Source: Rickettsiales bacterium (GTDB lineage: Bacteria > Pseudomonadota > Alphaproteobacteria > Rickettsiales > Deianiraeaceae). Taken from it: DNA of 37,922 nucleotides. Under the pieces are notes generated by a model. It was given only the letters and a program-made list of their open reading frames with translations. It ran no database searches and was not told the origin of the DNA. Position numbers and translations under genes: made by a program. Location of the stretch: positions 1 to 37,922 of the forward strand of contig JAERRN010000076.1 in the NCBI GenBank assembly GCA_016735445.1, given 5' to 3'. Below, piece after piece: positions 29,920 through 37,922 of this stretch; the stretch's first letter is position 1; every line of letters begins with the position of its first letter.

Positions 29920-30447
29920 TTACTTATTAGCGTAATGTGCAAAAGCCCTATTAGCGTCAATATCTTTTCGAAGAGTTTCAAGCATTTTTAAAACCTCACC
30001 AGTGCCACCTATAATAGCGATTAGTTCGGCAGCTAGGCGTTTTCTCATTGTTCTCTCTTTTCTATTTTGTGCGCCCAAAACTATACGCCTAATAGCAACA
30101 CTTACCGCCCTTCTAACGCTAACAGTAAAAGGTATTCTATAGTTAGATCCACCCATTCTTCTAGATCTAATTTCGGTCATCATGGCAATTTTATTAATAA
30201 TATACTCTAAAAACCAAATCACCTTCTGTTCGTCTGTTGCATTTTCTTCGTTTTCGTTATGTTCGGTAAAAAGAGTAAGAATTTTGCCAGAAACATCATC
30301 AATAGCACCGTAAACTATTCTTTGTGCAACAGATTTTTTACCGTCACACATTACACAATTAACCAATTTAGTCAGTATTTTACTGCCATAAATTGGATCC
30401 CGCACAACTTCTCTACTTTTACTACTAACTTTAACACCTCTTGACAT
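29920..30447 (-). CDS. rpsG: 30S ribosomal protein S7
   Basis: MSRG...DPIYGSKILTKLVNCVMCDGKKSVAQ, RRMGGSNYRIPFTVSVRRA, ANRAFAHY. Confidence 0.98.
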   Translation of the reverse strand: MSRGVKVSSKSREVVRDPIYGSKILTKLVNCVMCDGKKSVAQRIVYGAIDDVSGKILTLFTEHNENEENATDEQKVIWFLEYIINKIAMMTEIRSRRMGGSNYRIPFTVSVRRAVSVAIRRIVLGAQNRKERTMRKRLAAELIAIIGGTGEVLKMLETLRKDIDANRAFAHYANK

Positions 30448-30512
30448 TACGAAAACTGATTAATTACCAATATATATTTGCAACACTTTTACCTTACAAT
30501 TAAACACTATGC

Positions 30513-30887
30513 TTACTTCTTAGGTTTAGGAGCTCCATACCTAGAACGACCTTTACGTCTTTTTTCAACACACTGGGTGTCAAGACAGCCACGAACTATA
30601 CGGTAACGAACACCAGGTAAATCTTTAACACGACCGCCACGTAACAAAACCACGGAATGCTCTTGTAAATTATGACCTTCACCAGGTATGTAAGCGATCA
30701 CCGAATACCCACTGCTTAATCTAACTTTCGCTACTTTACGCAAAGCAGAGTTAGGTTTTCTAGGAGTTTTAACGTAAACTTTTGTACAAACACCTCTTCT
30801 AAAAGGAGCACCCTCCAAAGCAGGTGCTGTTGTTCTTTTTTTAGCAGTCTTTCTTGGACTGCGTATTAATTGGTTAATTGTTGGCAT
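30513..30887 (-). CDS. rpsL: 30S ribosomal protein S12
   Basis: [60 protein letters not shown]. Confidence 0.99.
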   Translation of the reverse strand: MPTINQLIRSPRKTAKKRTTAPALEGAPFRRGVCTKVYVKTPRKPNSALRKVAKVRLSSGYSVIAYIPGEGHNLQEHSVVLLRGGRVKDLPGVRYRIVRGCLDTQCVEKRRKGRSRYGAPKPKK

Positions 30888-31229
30888 ATATCAACTATTA
30901 AACTCTACTCACCATTTACTAATAAAGACTACAAACGCTTGGCAAGTGCAACGTTCAACCTAAACCAAGTCATATAATTTTAATTAAAGTCAACAACAAA
31001 AAACAAGAAGAGCCAATAAGTAATGACTTTTCTTGCTTATGCTTAGTAAAAGTAAACATACTAAATTGTATGTTTAAATTAACAACATAAAAAATAATTA
31101 CAATGACAGCAAAACAACAGTGTAATACATACAAACCGCCGACCTAAACAGATAACCGAATAAGACAAACAAGCAAAGATAGCATAGTAAATTGCAAACT
31201 GTAAAAGCAATAAATAATGCGTAATAAGC

Positions 31230-31306
31230 TGGTGGAGATGGGCGGATTCGAACCGCCGACCCCCTGCGTGCAAAGCAGGTGCTATACCAGACTAAGCTAC
31301 ATCCCC
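31230..31306 (-). tRNA. tRNA-Ala (UGC), CCA encoded
   Basis: Reverse complement GGGGATGTAGCTTAGTCTGGTATAGCACCTGCTTTGCACGCAGGGGGTCGGCGGTTCGAATCCGCCCATCTCCACCA; anticodon TGC. Confidence 0.96.
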
Positions 31307-31483
31307 ATAATATAAGTACATATTTCTTAAATCTATACTACCTCTAGTATTTTTTATAATGCAAGGACATAATGTGTAAAATAAGTAAAAATATAAAGAA
31401 CATAAAATAACATTAATAATGCAAAGTGTACATTATTAACTTTGCGTCTAAGCGTTTTTTGCAAATGTGGTTTTATGTCTAAC

Positions 31484-31531
31484 TTGTTATCTATTGCTTT
31501 GTTGCAACACAATAATAGCAATAGATAACAA
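31484..31531. repeat. Perfect 15-bp inverted repeat with a palindrome inside its loop
   Basis: TTGTTATCTATTGCT (31484-31498) and AGCAATAGATAACAA (31517-31531); the loop contains TGTTGCAACA. Confidence 0.9.
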
Positions 31532-31884
31532 AAAAATAATTGTTAATTGCGATAATTAAAATATTACGGCAATGCTTGGAAATTTTGTTAAAAATTTAAG
31601 TAAAAATATTTAATACCACTATAAAGTAAAGCCGTAATTGCCTACCTAGTTTTACATTTGTATGCTTTAAAATAAACACCTTACTTTGCGCTATAAATAT
31701 AGTAATATAAACAAAAATAAGACTAATTAATAAAAATAAAACAATCCCACTATAGCGAGATAGCGGGGTAATTTAGCGTTATTGGGGTTTATTTTTTTGC
31801 CATAAGTTTGTATATATCTGGTAGGTTGGTAGGTTTTATTATATTTTTTAACGAAGCCCTTTAACATATTATTTACTGTTTTTA

Positions 31885-31910
31885 TTTTTAACCCTATTTA
31901 GGGTTAAAAA
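31885..31910. repeat. 26-nt near-perfect palindrome
   Basis: TTTTTAACCCTA-TT-TAGGGTTAAAAA. Confidence 0.85.
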
Positions 31911-32151
31911 GTTATTTTGATATTTTTACCAAAACTAAACAATTTATATTTATGTTACTATAGCATATATGCATATATAATTGTAAATTAAGTTGTTAGA
32001 TTGCTAGTTGACTATTACAATAAATTATCCATACTTAAAATAGTATTTTCTTGGCTAAGAGGTGTGTATACCATTTTTAGTTGGTTGGGTCTTGTACAGC
32101 GTTAATAACACTAGCGTATCAGTATGTTTTTAAAAGCGGTAGCGATGTGTT

Positions 32152-32178
32152 TCAAAAATATCAAAAATATCAAAAATG
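32152..32178 (+). repeat. Three tandem 9-nt units (TCAAAAATR) containing the secA start codon
   Basis: TCAAAAATA TCAAAAATA TCAAAAATG; the final ATG (32176-32178) is the annotated start. Confidence 0.9.
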
Positions 32179-34953
32179 CTTCTATCTTTATGTAAAAAAG
32201 TATATAGAAAAGCATTTAGCGGAAGAAATGGCAAGGCAATTGCTAATTGTAGAAAAATAGTTAGCACTGTAAACAGCCTAGAGCCATACATATGCAAAAT
32301 GAGCGACGATGAGCTTAAAGACCAAACAAAAATACTAAAAAATAGACTACAACAAGGTGAGTTACTAGACGATATTTTACCAGATGCTTTTGCCGTTGTT
32401 AGGGAAACAGCAAAACGACTACTAAACATGAGACATTACGACGTACAGTTGATAGGTGGCATTTTACTACATAGAGGTTGCGTTGTGGAAATGAAAACCG
32501 GCGAAGGTAAAACTTTATCAGCAACTTTACCAATTTATTTAAACGCACTTACAACAAATGTTCACATAATAACTGTAAACGACTACTTAGCAAAGCGAGA
32601 TTACGACTGGATGGGTAGAATATTTGATTTTCTAGGTTTAAAAGTTTCTTATGTTATAAGTAAAAGCAACCTTGAAGAAAGAGCAAATGCCTACAGTGGG
32701 GACGTTGTGTATGTAACAAATTCAGAAATAGGATTTGATTACCTAAGGGACAATATGCAGATGGATCGATCAAAAATATTATTAGGTGAAAGCAGTTTTC
32801 AGTATGCAATTATTGATGAAATAGATTCTATTTTAATAGACGAAGCAAGAACTCCGCTGATAATTTCTGGACCAAACAAAACAAGCTCAGATTTATATTT
32901 AGCAATAGATAAAATTGCCAGAAAAATTAATGATGACACATTATTTATTATAGATGAAAAAAGAAACACCGTTCAGTTAACAGAAGAAGGGGAAGATTTT
33001 GTTGAAGCTAAATTAAAAGCTGCCGAGTTGATAAAACAAAACTCTAGCCTATACGACACGGACGCATGTGCCTTACTTAACCATGTTTTACAGTCTTTAA
33101 AAGCGCACCATTGTTTTAAAAAAGACAAAGACTATATTATTGTAAACGATAGCGTGATGCTAATAGACGAGTTTACTGGTAGAGTTGCAGAGGGCAGAAG
33201 GTACTCTGGCGGATTACATCAAGCATTAGAGGCAAAAGAAAAAGTTCAAATCGGTAGCGAAAACAAAACATTAGCATCCGTAACTTATCAAAATTTTTTC
33301 AGGATGTATAAAAAACTATCTGGCATGACAGGTACGGCAATGACGGAGGCAAATGAATTTTACAATATATATGAGTTAGAAGTATTTAGCGTTCCAACTT
33401 TTACTTCGATAGCACGAAAAGACCATCAAGATTTTGTTTTTAGAACAGAGAAAGAGAAGTTAAATTATATTTGCAACTTAGTAAAAAAAAGAAACAAAGA
33501 AGGTCAACCTATTTTAATAGGTACTGTAAGTATACAGAAATCAGAAATATACTCATCTCATTTGCTTGCAATTGGCGTTAAGCACAATGTATTAAATGCA
33601 AAATACCACGAAAAAGAAGCACAAATTATAGCAGAAGCGGGCAGAAAGAAGTCGGTAACAATAGCAACCAATATGGCAGGTAGGGGGACAGATATTTTAC
33701 TTGGCGGTAGTATAGATAGTAAAATTCTTTTTGCGATCGACGGTATAACAGACACAAAAGAGATCACCAATATCACTGAAAAAATAAGACAAGAGCATGA
33801 GGTGGAAAGGGCAGAAGTGGTTCGCTTGGGAGGTCTATTTGTAATTGGCTCAGAAAGGCACGAAAGTAGGAGGGTTGACAATCAGCTACAAGGTCGCGCA
33901 GGTAGATTAGGCGATCCAGGGATATCGCAATTTTTTCTTTGCCTGCAAGACGATTTGTTACGTGTATTTGGCGGTGACAGGTTGGACGCGGTTTTGCGTA
34001 GGTTAGGTTTAAAAGAAGGTGAACCAATGCAACATGCTATGCTCGACAATGTAATAGAGAGATCTCAAAAGAAACTTGAAAACTTCCATTACGAGATTCG
34101 TAAAAATATTGTTCGTTATGATGACATTATAAACGAGCAACGAAAACTAATCTATCAACAAAGAAACTTTTTTTTAAAAGAGAATAGTTCCGATATTGCA
34201 ATTAAAAAAGTAATTCATAATTTAAACAATTCATTAATCGGTGACTTAGTTAAAGAGCAGGGCTTCGTGTCTCATGATGTAATTATTAGCGAATTGCATT
34301 CTGTATACAAAAATGGATTCTTAAAAAATATTCCAAACCTACTGCTAAATTGTGACAATGAAATTACATTAGATAACTTACCTCAAACTGTAAAAATTGT
34401 AGATAAATTGATTTTTGACAGTTACAGACAAAAAGTTGCAAGTATTAGTGACGGTGTTAAAAAAGTAGAACAATTTGTATTATTAAATAGTTTGGACTCA
34501 TGTTGGCAAGAGCATCTAAACAAAGCTTCCCATATTAGGGAAGGGATACATTTAAGGACATACAGTAACAAAGATCCGTTTACAGAGTATAAAAAGGAAA
34601 TGTTTCTTGCGTTAGAAGAAACGTTCTATAATTTCGATTTCTGCGTTGTTCAGCATCTTATAAGTATAGAGGTTGACAGACGTAGTGAGCAAAACTATCT
34701 TCACGTAGCAGAAAACCAGTTACAAGATGGTAAAATTGAACAAACATATGGTAATATCGTTTCCTCAAAGTCAATTCCGTTAAAAAGTAATACAGATACT
34801 ACCGCATTAATTGGCAGCGGCAATTATCCTCATGTTATTAACCGTCAAAACATAACTAATAGATACATCGGTAAAAAAGTAGCTCGTCAAGGTCGTAATG
34901 AAAAATGCTCTTGTAACAGCGGTAAGAAATATAAAAATTGCCATGGTAAATAA
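32176..34953 (+). CDS. secA: Preprotein translocase ATPase SecA
   Basis: MKTGEGKTLSATLPIYLNAL, IDEIDSILIDEARTPLIISG, MAGRGTDILLGG, C-terminal zinc motif CSCNSGKKYKNCHG. Confidence 0.98.
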   Translation: MLLSLCKKVYRKAFSGRNGKAIANCRKIVSTVNSLEPYICKMSDDELKDQTKILKNRLQQGELLDDILPDAFAVVRETAKRLLNMRHYDVQLIGGILLHRGCVVEMKTGEGKTLSATLPIYLNALTTNVHIITVNDYLAKRDYDWMGRIFDFLGLKVSYVISKSNLEERANAYSGDVVYVTNSEIGFDYLRDNMQMDRSKILLGESSFQYAIIDEIDSILIDEARTPLIISGPNKTSSDLYLAIDKIARKINDDTLFIIDEKRNTVQLTEEGEDFVEAKLKAAELIKQNSSLYDTDACALLNHVLQSLKAHHCFKKDKDYIIVNDSVMLIDEFTGRVAEGRRYSGGLHQALEAKEKVQIGSENKTLASVTYQNFFRMYKKLSGMTGTAMTEANEFYNIYELEVFSVPTFTSIARKDHQDFVFRTEKEKLNYICNLVKKRNKEGQPILIGTVSIQKSEIYSSHLLAIGVKHNVLNAKYHEKEAQIIAEAGRKKSVTIATNMAGRGTDILLGGSIDSKILFAIDGITDTKEITNITEKIRQEHEVERAEVVRLGGLFVIGSERHESRRVDNQLQGRAGRLGDPGISQFFLCLQDDLLRVFGGDRLDAVLRRLGLKEGEPMQHAMLDNVIERSQKKLENFHYEIRKNIVRYDDIINEQRKLIYQQRNFFLKENSSDIAIKKVIHNLNNSLIGDLVKEQGFVSHDVIISELHSVYKNGFLKNIPNLLLNCDNEITLDNLPQTVKIVDKLIFDSYRQKVASISDGVKKVEQFVLLNSLDSCWQEHLNKASHIREGIHLRTYSNKDPFTEYKKEMFLALEETFYNFDFCVVQHLISIEVDRRSEQNYLHVAENQLQDGKIEQTYGNIVSSKSIPLKSNTDTTALIGSGNYPHVINRQNITNRYIGKKVARQGRNEKCSCNSGKKYKNCHGK

Positions 34954-35231
34954 TTATATTTTTTGCAGTAAAAAATATAATTAAATATAAACTTTATAAG
35001 TTTTGTTTCTTATTTTTATATTTACATAAAAAGTTTACAATATTAGCGTTACTATTTATTAGTGTAATATATAATTGAAACGAGCAGAAACGAGCGTAAG
35101 AGCTAGCTAAATCAACAAGCTATATTATTTTACTAAGACAGCAAACAACTAGCTTATATGTAGCAAAAGAATAGCAAAAGAGTAAAAAACCCTTTACTTA
35201 CTTAAGGAAAGAAAGAGATGTAACTATATAA

Positions 35232-35606
35232 TTATTTCCAAGTTTTCTTTTTTCTTGCAGTTACTTGTATTTCAATACCAACACCTGACGCAATATTTAT
35301 CGAAGAGATAGCGTCAATTTCTGCAGAAGTGGCATTAAGTATTATAAGCATGCGATAATGCCTAACAATTCTCATTTTCTCCTTAGATTGACCATCAACA
35401 TGAGGGCTTCTATTTACAGGCATAGTAACAATTGAGTTTGGCAAAGGTATTGGACCAACAACCATAGCGCTAACTTTACGCAACGCAATAACTAAGTCCA
35501 TTGTCGCTTTGTCCAAAATAGAAGATGCAAAAGAAGATAGACGAATCTTTACATTTTGTGATTTTTGGTCAAAAGCTGAAGACACAGAAGAAGTTACACT
35601 ACTCAT
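35232..35606 (-). CDS. rpsJ: 30S ribosomal protein S10
   Basis: NVKIRLSSFASSILDKAT, VVGPIPLPNSIVTMPVNRSPHVDGQSKEKMRIVRHYRMLIIL; the track begins upstream at 35630. Confidence 0.95.
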   Translation of the reverse strand: MSSVTSSVSSAFDQKSQNVKIRLSSFASSILDKATMDLVIALRKVSAMVVGPIPLPNSIVTMPVNRSPHVDGQSKEKMRIVRHYRMLIILNATSAEIDAISSINIASGVGIEIQVTARKKKTWK

Positions 35607-35719
35607 ACTAACAAAGGGCAAAATTAACAATACAAAAAATTACTACAACAGGTTATAATAACATTCAAGTAAAAAAACCCAACAGCAACAGACAACGGTA
35701 AACAAATAACAATACAAAA

Positions 35720-36529
35720 CTACCGTTTCGAAAACTGCTCTCTCTTTCTTGCTCCTCGTAAACCTGTCTTTTTAGGCTCAACAATCCTTGAATCTCTACG
35801 CAATAATTTATCTTTCTTTAAAGCTGGTCTCATATGTGGTAACAAGGCAAGTAAACACTTAGATATACCCAAGCGAACAGCTTCAGATTGAGCGGAAATA
35901 CCGCCACCTTTTACCTTACAAACTACACAATAGTCAGACAAATCTTCATCTATTACCGTAAAAGGTCTTGTGATGTCGAGCAATGCTTTAGGAGAGTTAT
36001 TAAAATAGGATAAACAGTTCCTATTATTTACAGAAACAACAGATTTTTTATCCCCTGAAATAGCCCACACCCAAATACGCGCTATAGAGGCTTTTCTTTT
36101 GCCAACCATATGAGCGGCATCTTTAGGTATTTTAATTTTCTTATCCTCATCGCTTAAATCTACAATTGCATCTTTAAACTTTCGCTCTTGAACCTTTGAC
36201 GACATTAAACCACTTTTAAGAACAACCTTATTTGGTAATCTCTTTATTATCTTTTTTAAAGATACATATTTCCTTACAAAACCAGACTTTGACAACGATA
36301 TGGACTTTTCACCAGTAACCGTTTTTGCGGTATTATTGCTACTAGTCTGAATTACATCTGACTTAGTGTCGCTAGTTTTAATTTTTTTTGCCACTACAGG
36401 TACATCAGATTTAGAAGAATGCGAGACAGGGTTATCTCCTGAAGCGCTGGTAACCTTCTTTTTAACTGGTGTGGTAGATTTAACAGAAGCCCCTTTCACG
36501 GCTGTGCTTTCTTTTTCATTTTGAGCCAT
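35720..36529 (-). CDS. rpsI: 30S ribosomal protein S9 with long N-terminal extension
   Basis: C-terminal ~130 aa is S9 (VGKRKASIARIWVW ... GGGISAQSEAVRLGISKCLL ... GLRGARKREQFSKR); the first ~138 aa are Lys/Ser/Thr-rich. Confidence 0.95.
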   Translation of the reverse strand: MAQNEKESTAVKGASVKSTTPVKKKVTSASGDNPVSHSSKSDVPVVAKKIKTSDTKSDVIQTSSNNTAKTVTGEKSISLSKSGFVRKYVSLKKIIKRLPNKVVLKSGLMSSKVQERKFKDAIVDLSDEDKKIKIPKDAAHMVGKRKASIARIWVWAISGDKKSVVSVNNRNCLSYFNNSPKALLDITRPFTVIDEDLSDYCVVCKVKGGGISAQSEAVRLGISKCLLALLPHMRPALKKDKLLRRDSRIVEPKKTGLRGARKREQFSKR

Positions 36530-36549
36530 ACGAATAATACGAATAATGC

Positions 36550-37077
36550 TTATTGATCAGAACGATGTTTTTTATGCATGCTCGCAAAGTCAATTAATTG
36601 CGGTTTTTGAGCAGCATGAGTATGATTTGAACCAGCAAATAAATGCAAATTACGCATACGAGCGTATGACATAGCACCCGAGCTTAACATGCCCTTAACG
36701 GCCGATTTAAGAATTCTTTCAGGAAATTTTTCACTCCTGATAGTTTTTACATTTTTTGTTTTTAACCCACCAGGATAACCAGTGTGCCTGTAATACGTTT
36801 TAGTAATTTCTTTATTACCAGAAAGGTAAACTTTAGCAGCGTTAACAACAACTACATTATCTCCACAGTCGGTATGAGGTGTGTAATAAGGTTTGTTTTT
36901 ACCTCTTAAAAAATCTGCAATTACAACAGCTAATTTACCTAAAGTAAAACCATCAGCATCAATTAAAACCCATTTTTTATACTCCTCCTTCTTTTTATGA
37001 CTAACAAAAAGAGTCTTATTTCTAGACTTAGGTAAATTATCAGGGTTAAAATCTTCCTTCTTTTCCGACATTGACAT
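36550..37077 (-). CDS. rplM: 50S ribosomal protein L13
   Basis: KWVLIDADGFTLGKLAVVIADFLRGKNKPYYTPHTDCGDNVVVVNA, YRHTGYPGGLK. Confidence 0.97.
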   Translation of the reverse strand: MSMSEKKEDFNPDNLPKSRNKTLFVSHKKKEEYKKWVLIDADGFTLGKLAVVIADFLRGKNKPYYTPHTDCGDNVVVVNAAKVYLSGNKEITKTYYRHTGYPGGLKTKNVKTIRSEKFPERILKSAVKGMLSSGAMSYARMRNLHLFAGSNHTHAAQKPQLIDFASMHKKHRSDQ

Positions 37078-37088
37078 ATATAAACCAA

Positions 37089-37355
37089 TTAACGTAATTT
37101 AGTTGCTTTTTTCTGCGCAATATCACGAATACCAAAATCCGCAATAATCTTAGAGTATGTCTCTTTGGATTCAGCAAAAGCTCTTTGTAGCATTTTACGT
37201 CGCTTCTGTACAAGAACTAGTAAAGAACGCTTTGCTGGTACATCACCTTTATTTTTTTCAATATGTAAAGATAAATACCCTATACGCGCACAAAGCAATG
37301 CAACTTGCACAAAAACCGAACCAGAGTCCTTATCGTGTAAACGATACTTAGACAT
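37089..37355 (-). CDS. rpsO: 30S ribosomal protein S15
   Basis: MSKYRLHDKDSGSVFVQVALLCARIGYLSLHIEKNKGD, LVLVQKRRKML; the track start 37397 extends beyond canonical S15 length. Confidence 0.93.
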   Translation of the reverse strand: MSKYRLHDKDSGSVFVQVALLCARIGYLSLHIEKNKGDVPAKRSLLVLVQKRRKMLQRAFAESKETYSKIIADFGIRDIAQKKATKLR

Positions 37356-37715
37356 TAAACCTGATTTATTAGATAAATAATCTATCAACATTCCCAAAAA
37401 TAGTAGAAAACTAACAACAAAGTAACCAAAACAATCGCAAGGTTAGTAAAAAAACAACACCCAGACGAAGCCATACATTAATTCAATTGCACAGTAACCG
37501 TTTAAAAGTCAACATTTTTTTAAAAGATAACAATGGATGGTAATAAAATTGTGATTTCAAATAAAAAATTTAGCTAAAATTTAACACGGACAGCGTAGTA
37601 AATATACTATTTTTAACAGATTTTAATAGCAATAATTAGCTATTATCCAACAGCCTTGCGTGGTATAGAAAAATAAAAGGTTAGCTAAAAATATTAACTT
37701 CCTTTTTTCTTGTAG

Positions 37716-37922
37716 GCTATTGAGTGTTTTTTACCCACGCAAGGTTTTTACTTTTTTGTTGGCACACGTTATTGCATTGAAACAGTTGACAAATTACCGT
37801 ATTGCATCACCGATGCCAGAATGTTTTTTCGTTCAGACTCTATTATATATGCACTTTCTTACTCTGGCGCTAAAGTTAAAATGCCAGCTTCTAATTTTGA
37901 AGGTAATAGATTTGCTATTTTT
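37716..37922 (+). other. Possible partial coding region running off the right edge, start not identifiable
   Basis: Open frame of 69 codons to the window end: ...GFYFFVGTRYCIETVDKLPYCITDARMFFRSDSIIYALSYSGAKVKMPASNFEGNRFAIF; protein-like composition, preceded by TAG with no ATG/GTG/TTG near the beginning. Confidence 0.35.

Noticed and set aside
31079-31273. 64-aa minus-strand ORF MHAGGRRFESAHLHQ...
   Set aside because: Overlaps the tRNA-Ala gene; the beginning is simply a translation of the tRNA.
32152-32178. Tandem 9-nt repeat as a possible CRISPR-like array
   Set aside because: Units are 9 nt and directly tandem without spacers; no CRISPR array or cas gene is visible in the window.
37157-37380. 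Two + strand ORFs of 64 and 71 aa
   Set aside because: Antisense to the confident rpsO gene.

Overview
The window is a 37.9 kb AT-rich chromosomal segment. It looks like the genome of a reduced, probably host-associated alphaproteobacterium (Rickettsiales/Holosporales-like by gene content; this is inference, no search was run). I see no phage, IS element, CRISPR array or rRNA. Supported content: a circularly permuted two-piece tmRNA gene; tRNA genes with CAU (Ile2 or Met), UUG (Gln) and UGC (Ala) anticodons; DNA repair genes (mfd, uvrB, uvrC, radC, dut); cell-envelope and division genes (ftsW, murG, PBP1A, ddl, ftsQ); a PopZ-like C-terminal-domain protein; dps, birA, queE, an isolated mnhB-like gene, holC, a very divergent ffh, a GNAT acetyltransferase, glpX and secA; and ribosomal protein genes (rpsL, rpsG, rpsJ, rpsI, rplM, rpsO). 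Items most worth a second look: (1) a gene at about 24.48-25.08 kb whose coherent protein is split across successive frames, with each shift at an A7/A8/T6 tract; (2) an Ffh whose G3 and G4 GTPase motifs are lost while the P-loop and C-terminal M-domain core remain; (3) a permuted tmRNA with an apparent 35-residue tag ORF ending SLAVA; (4) an Mfd lacking the whole UvrB-homology module although uvrB and uvrC are present; (5) an S9 with a ~138-residue N-terminal extension; (6) several long AT-rich intergenic inverted repeats.
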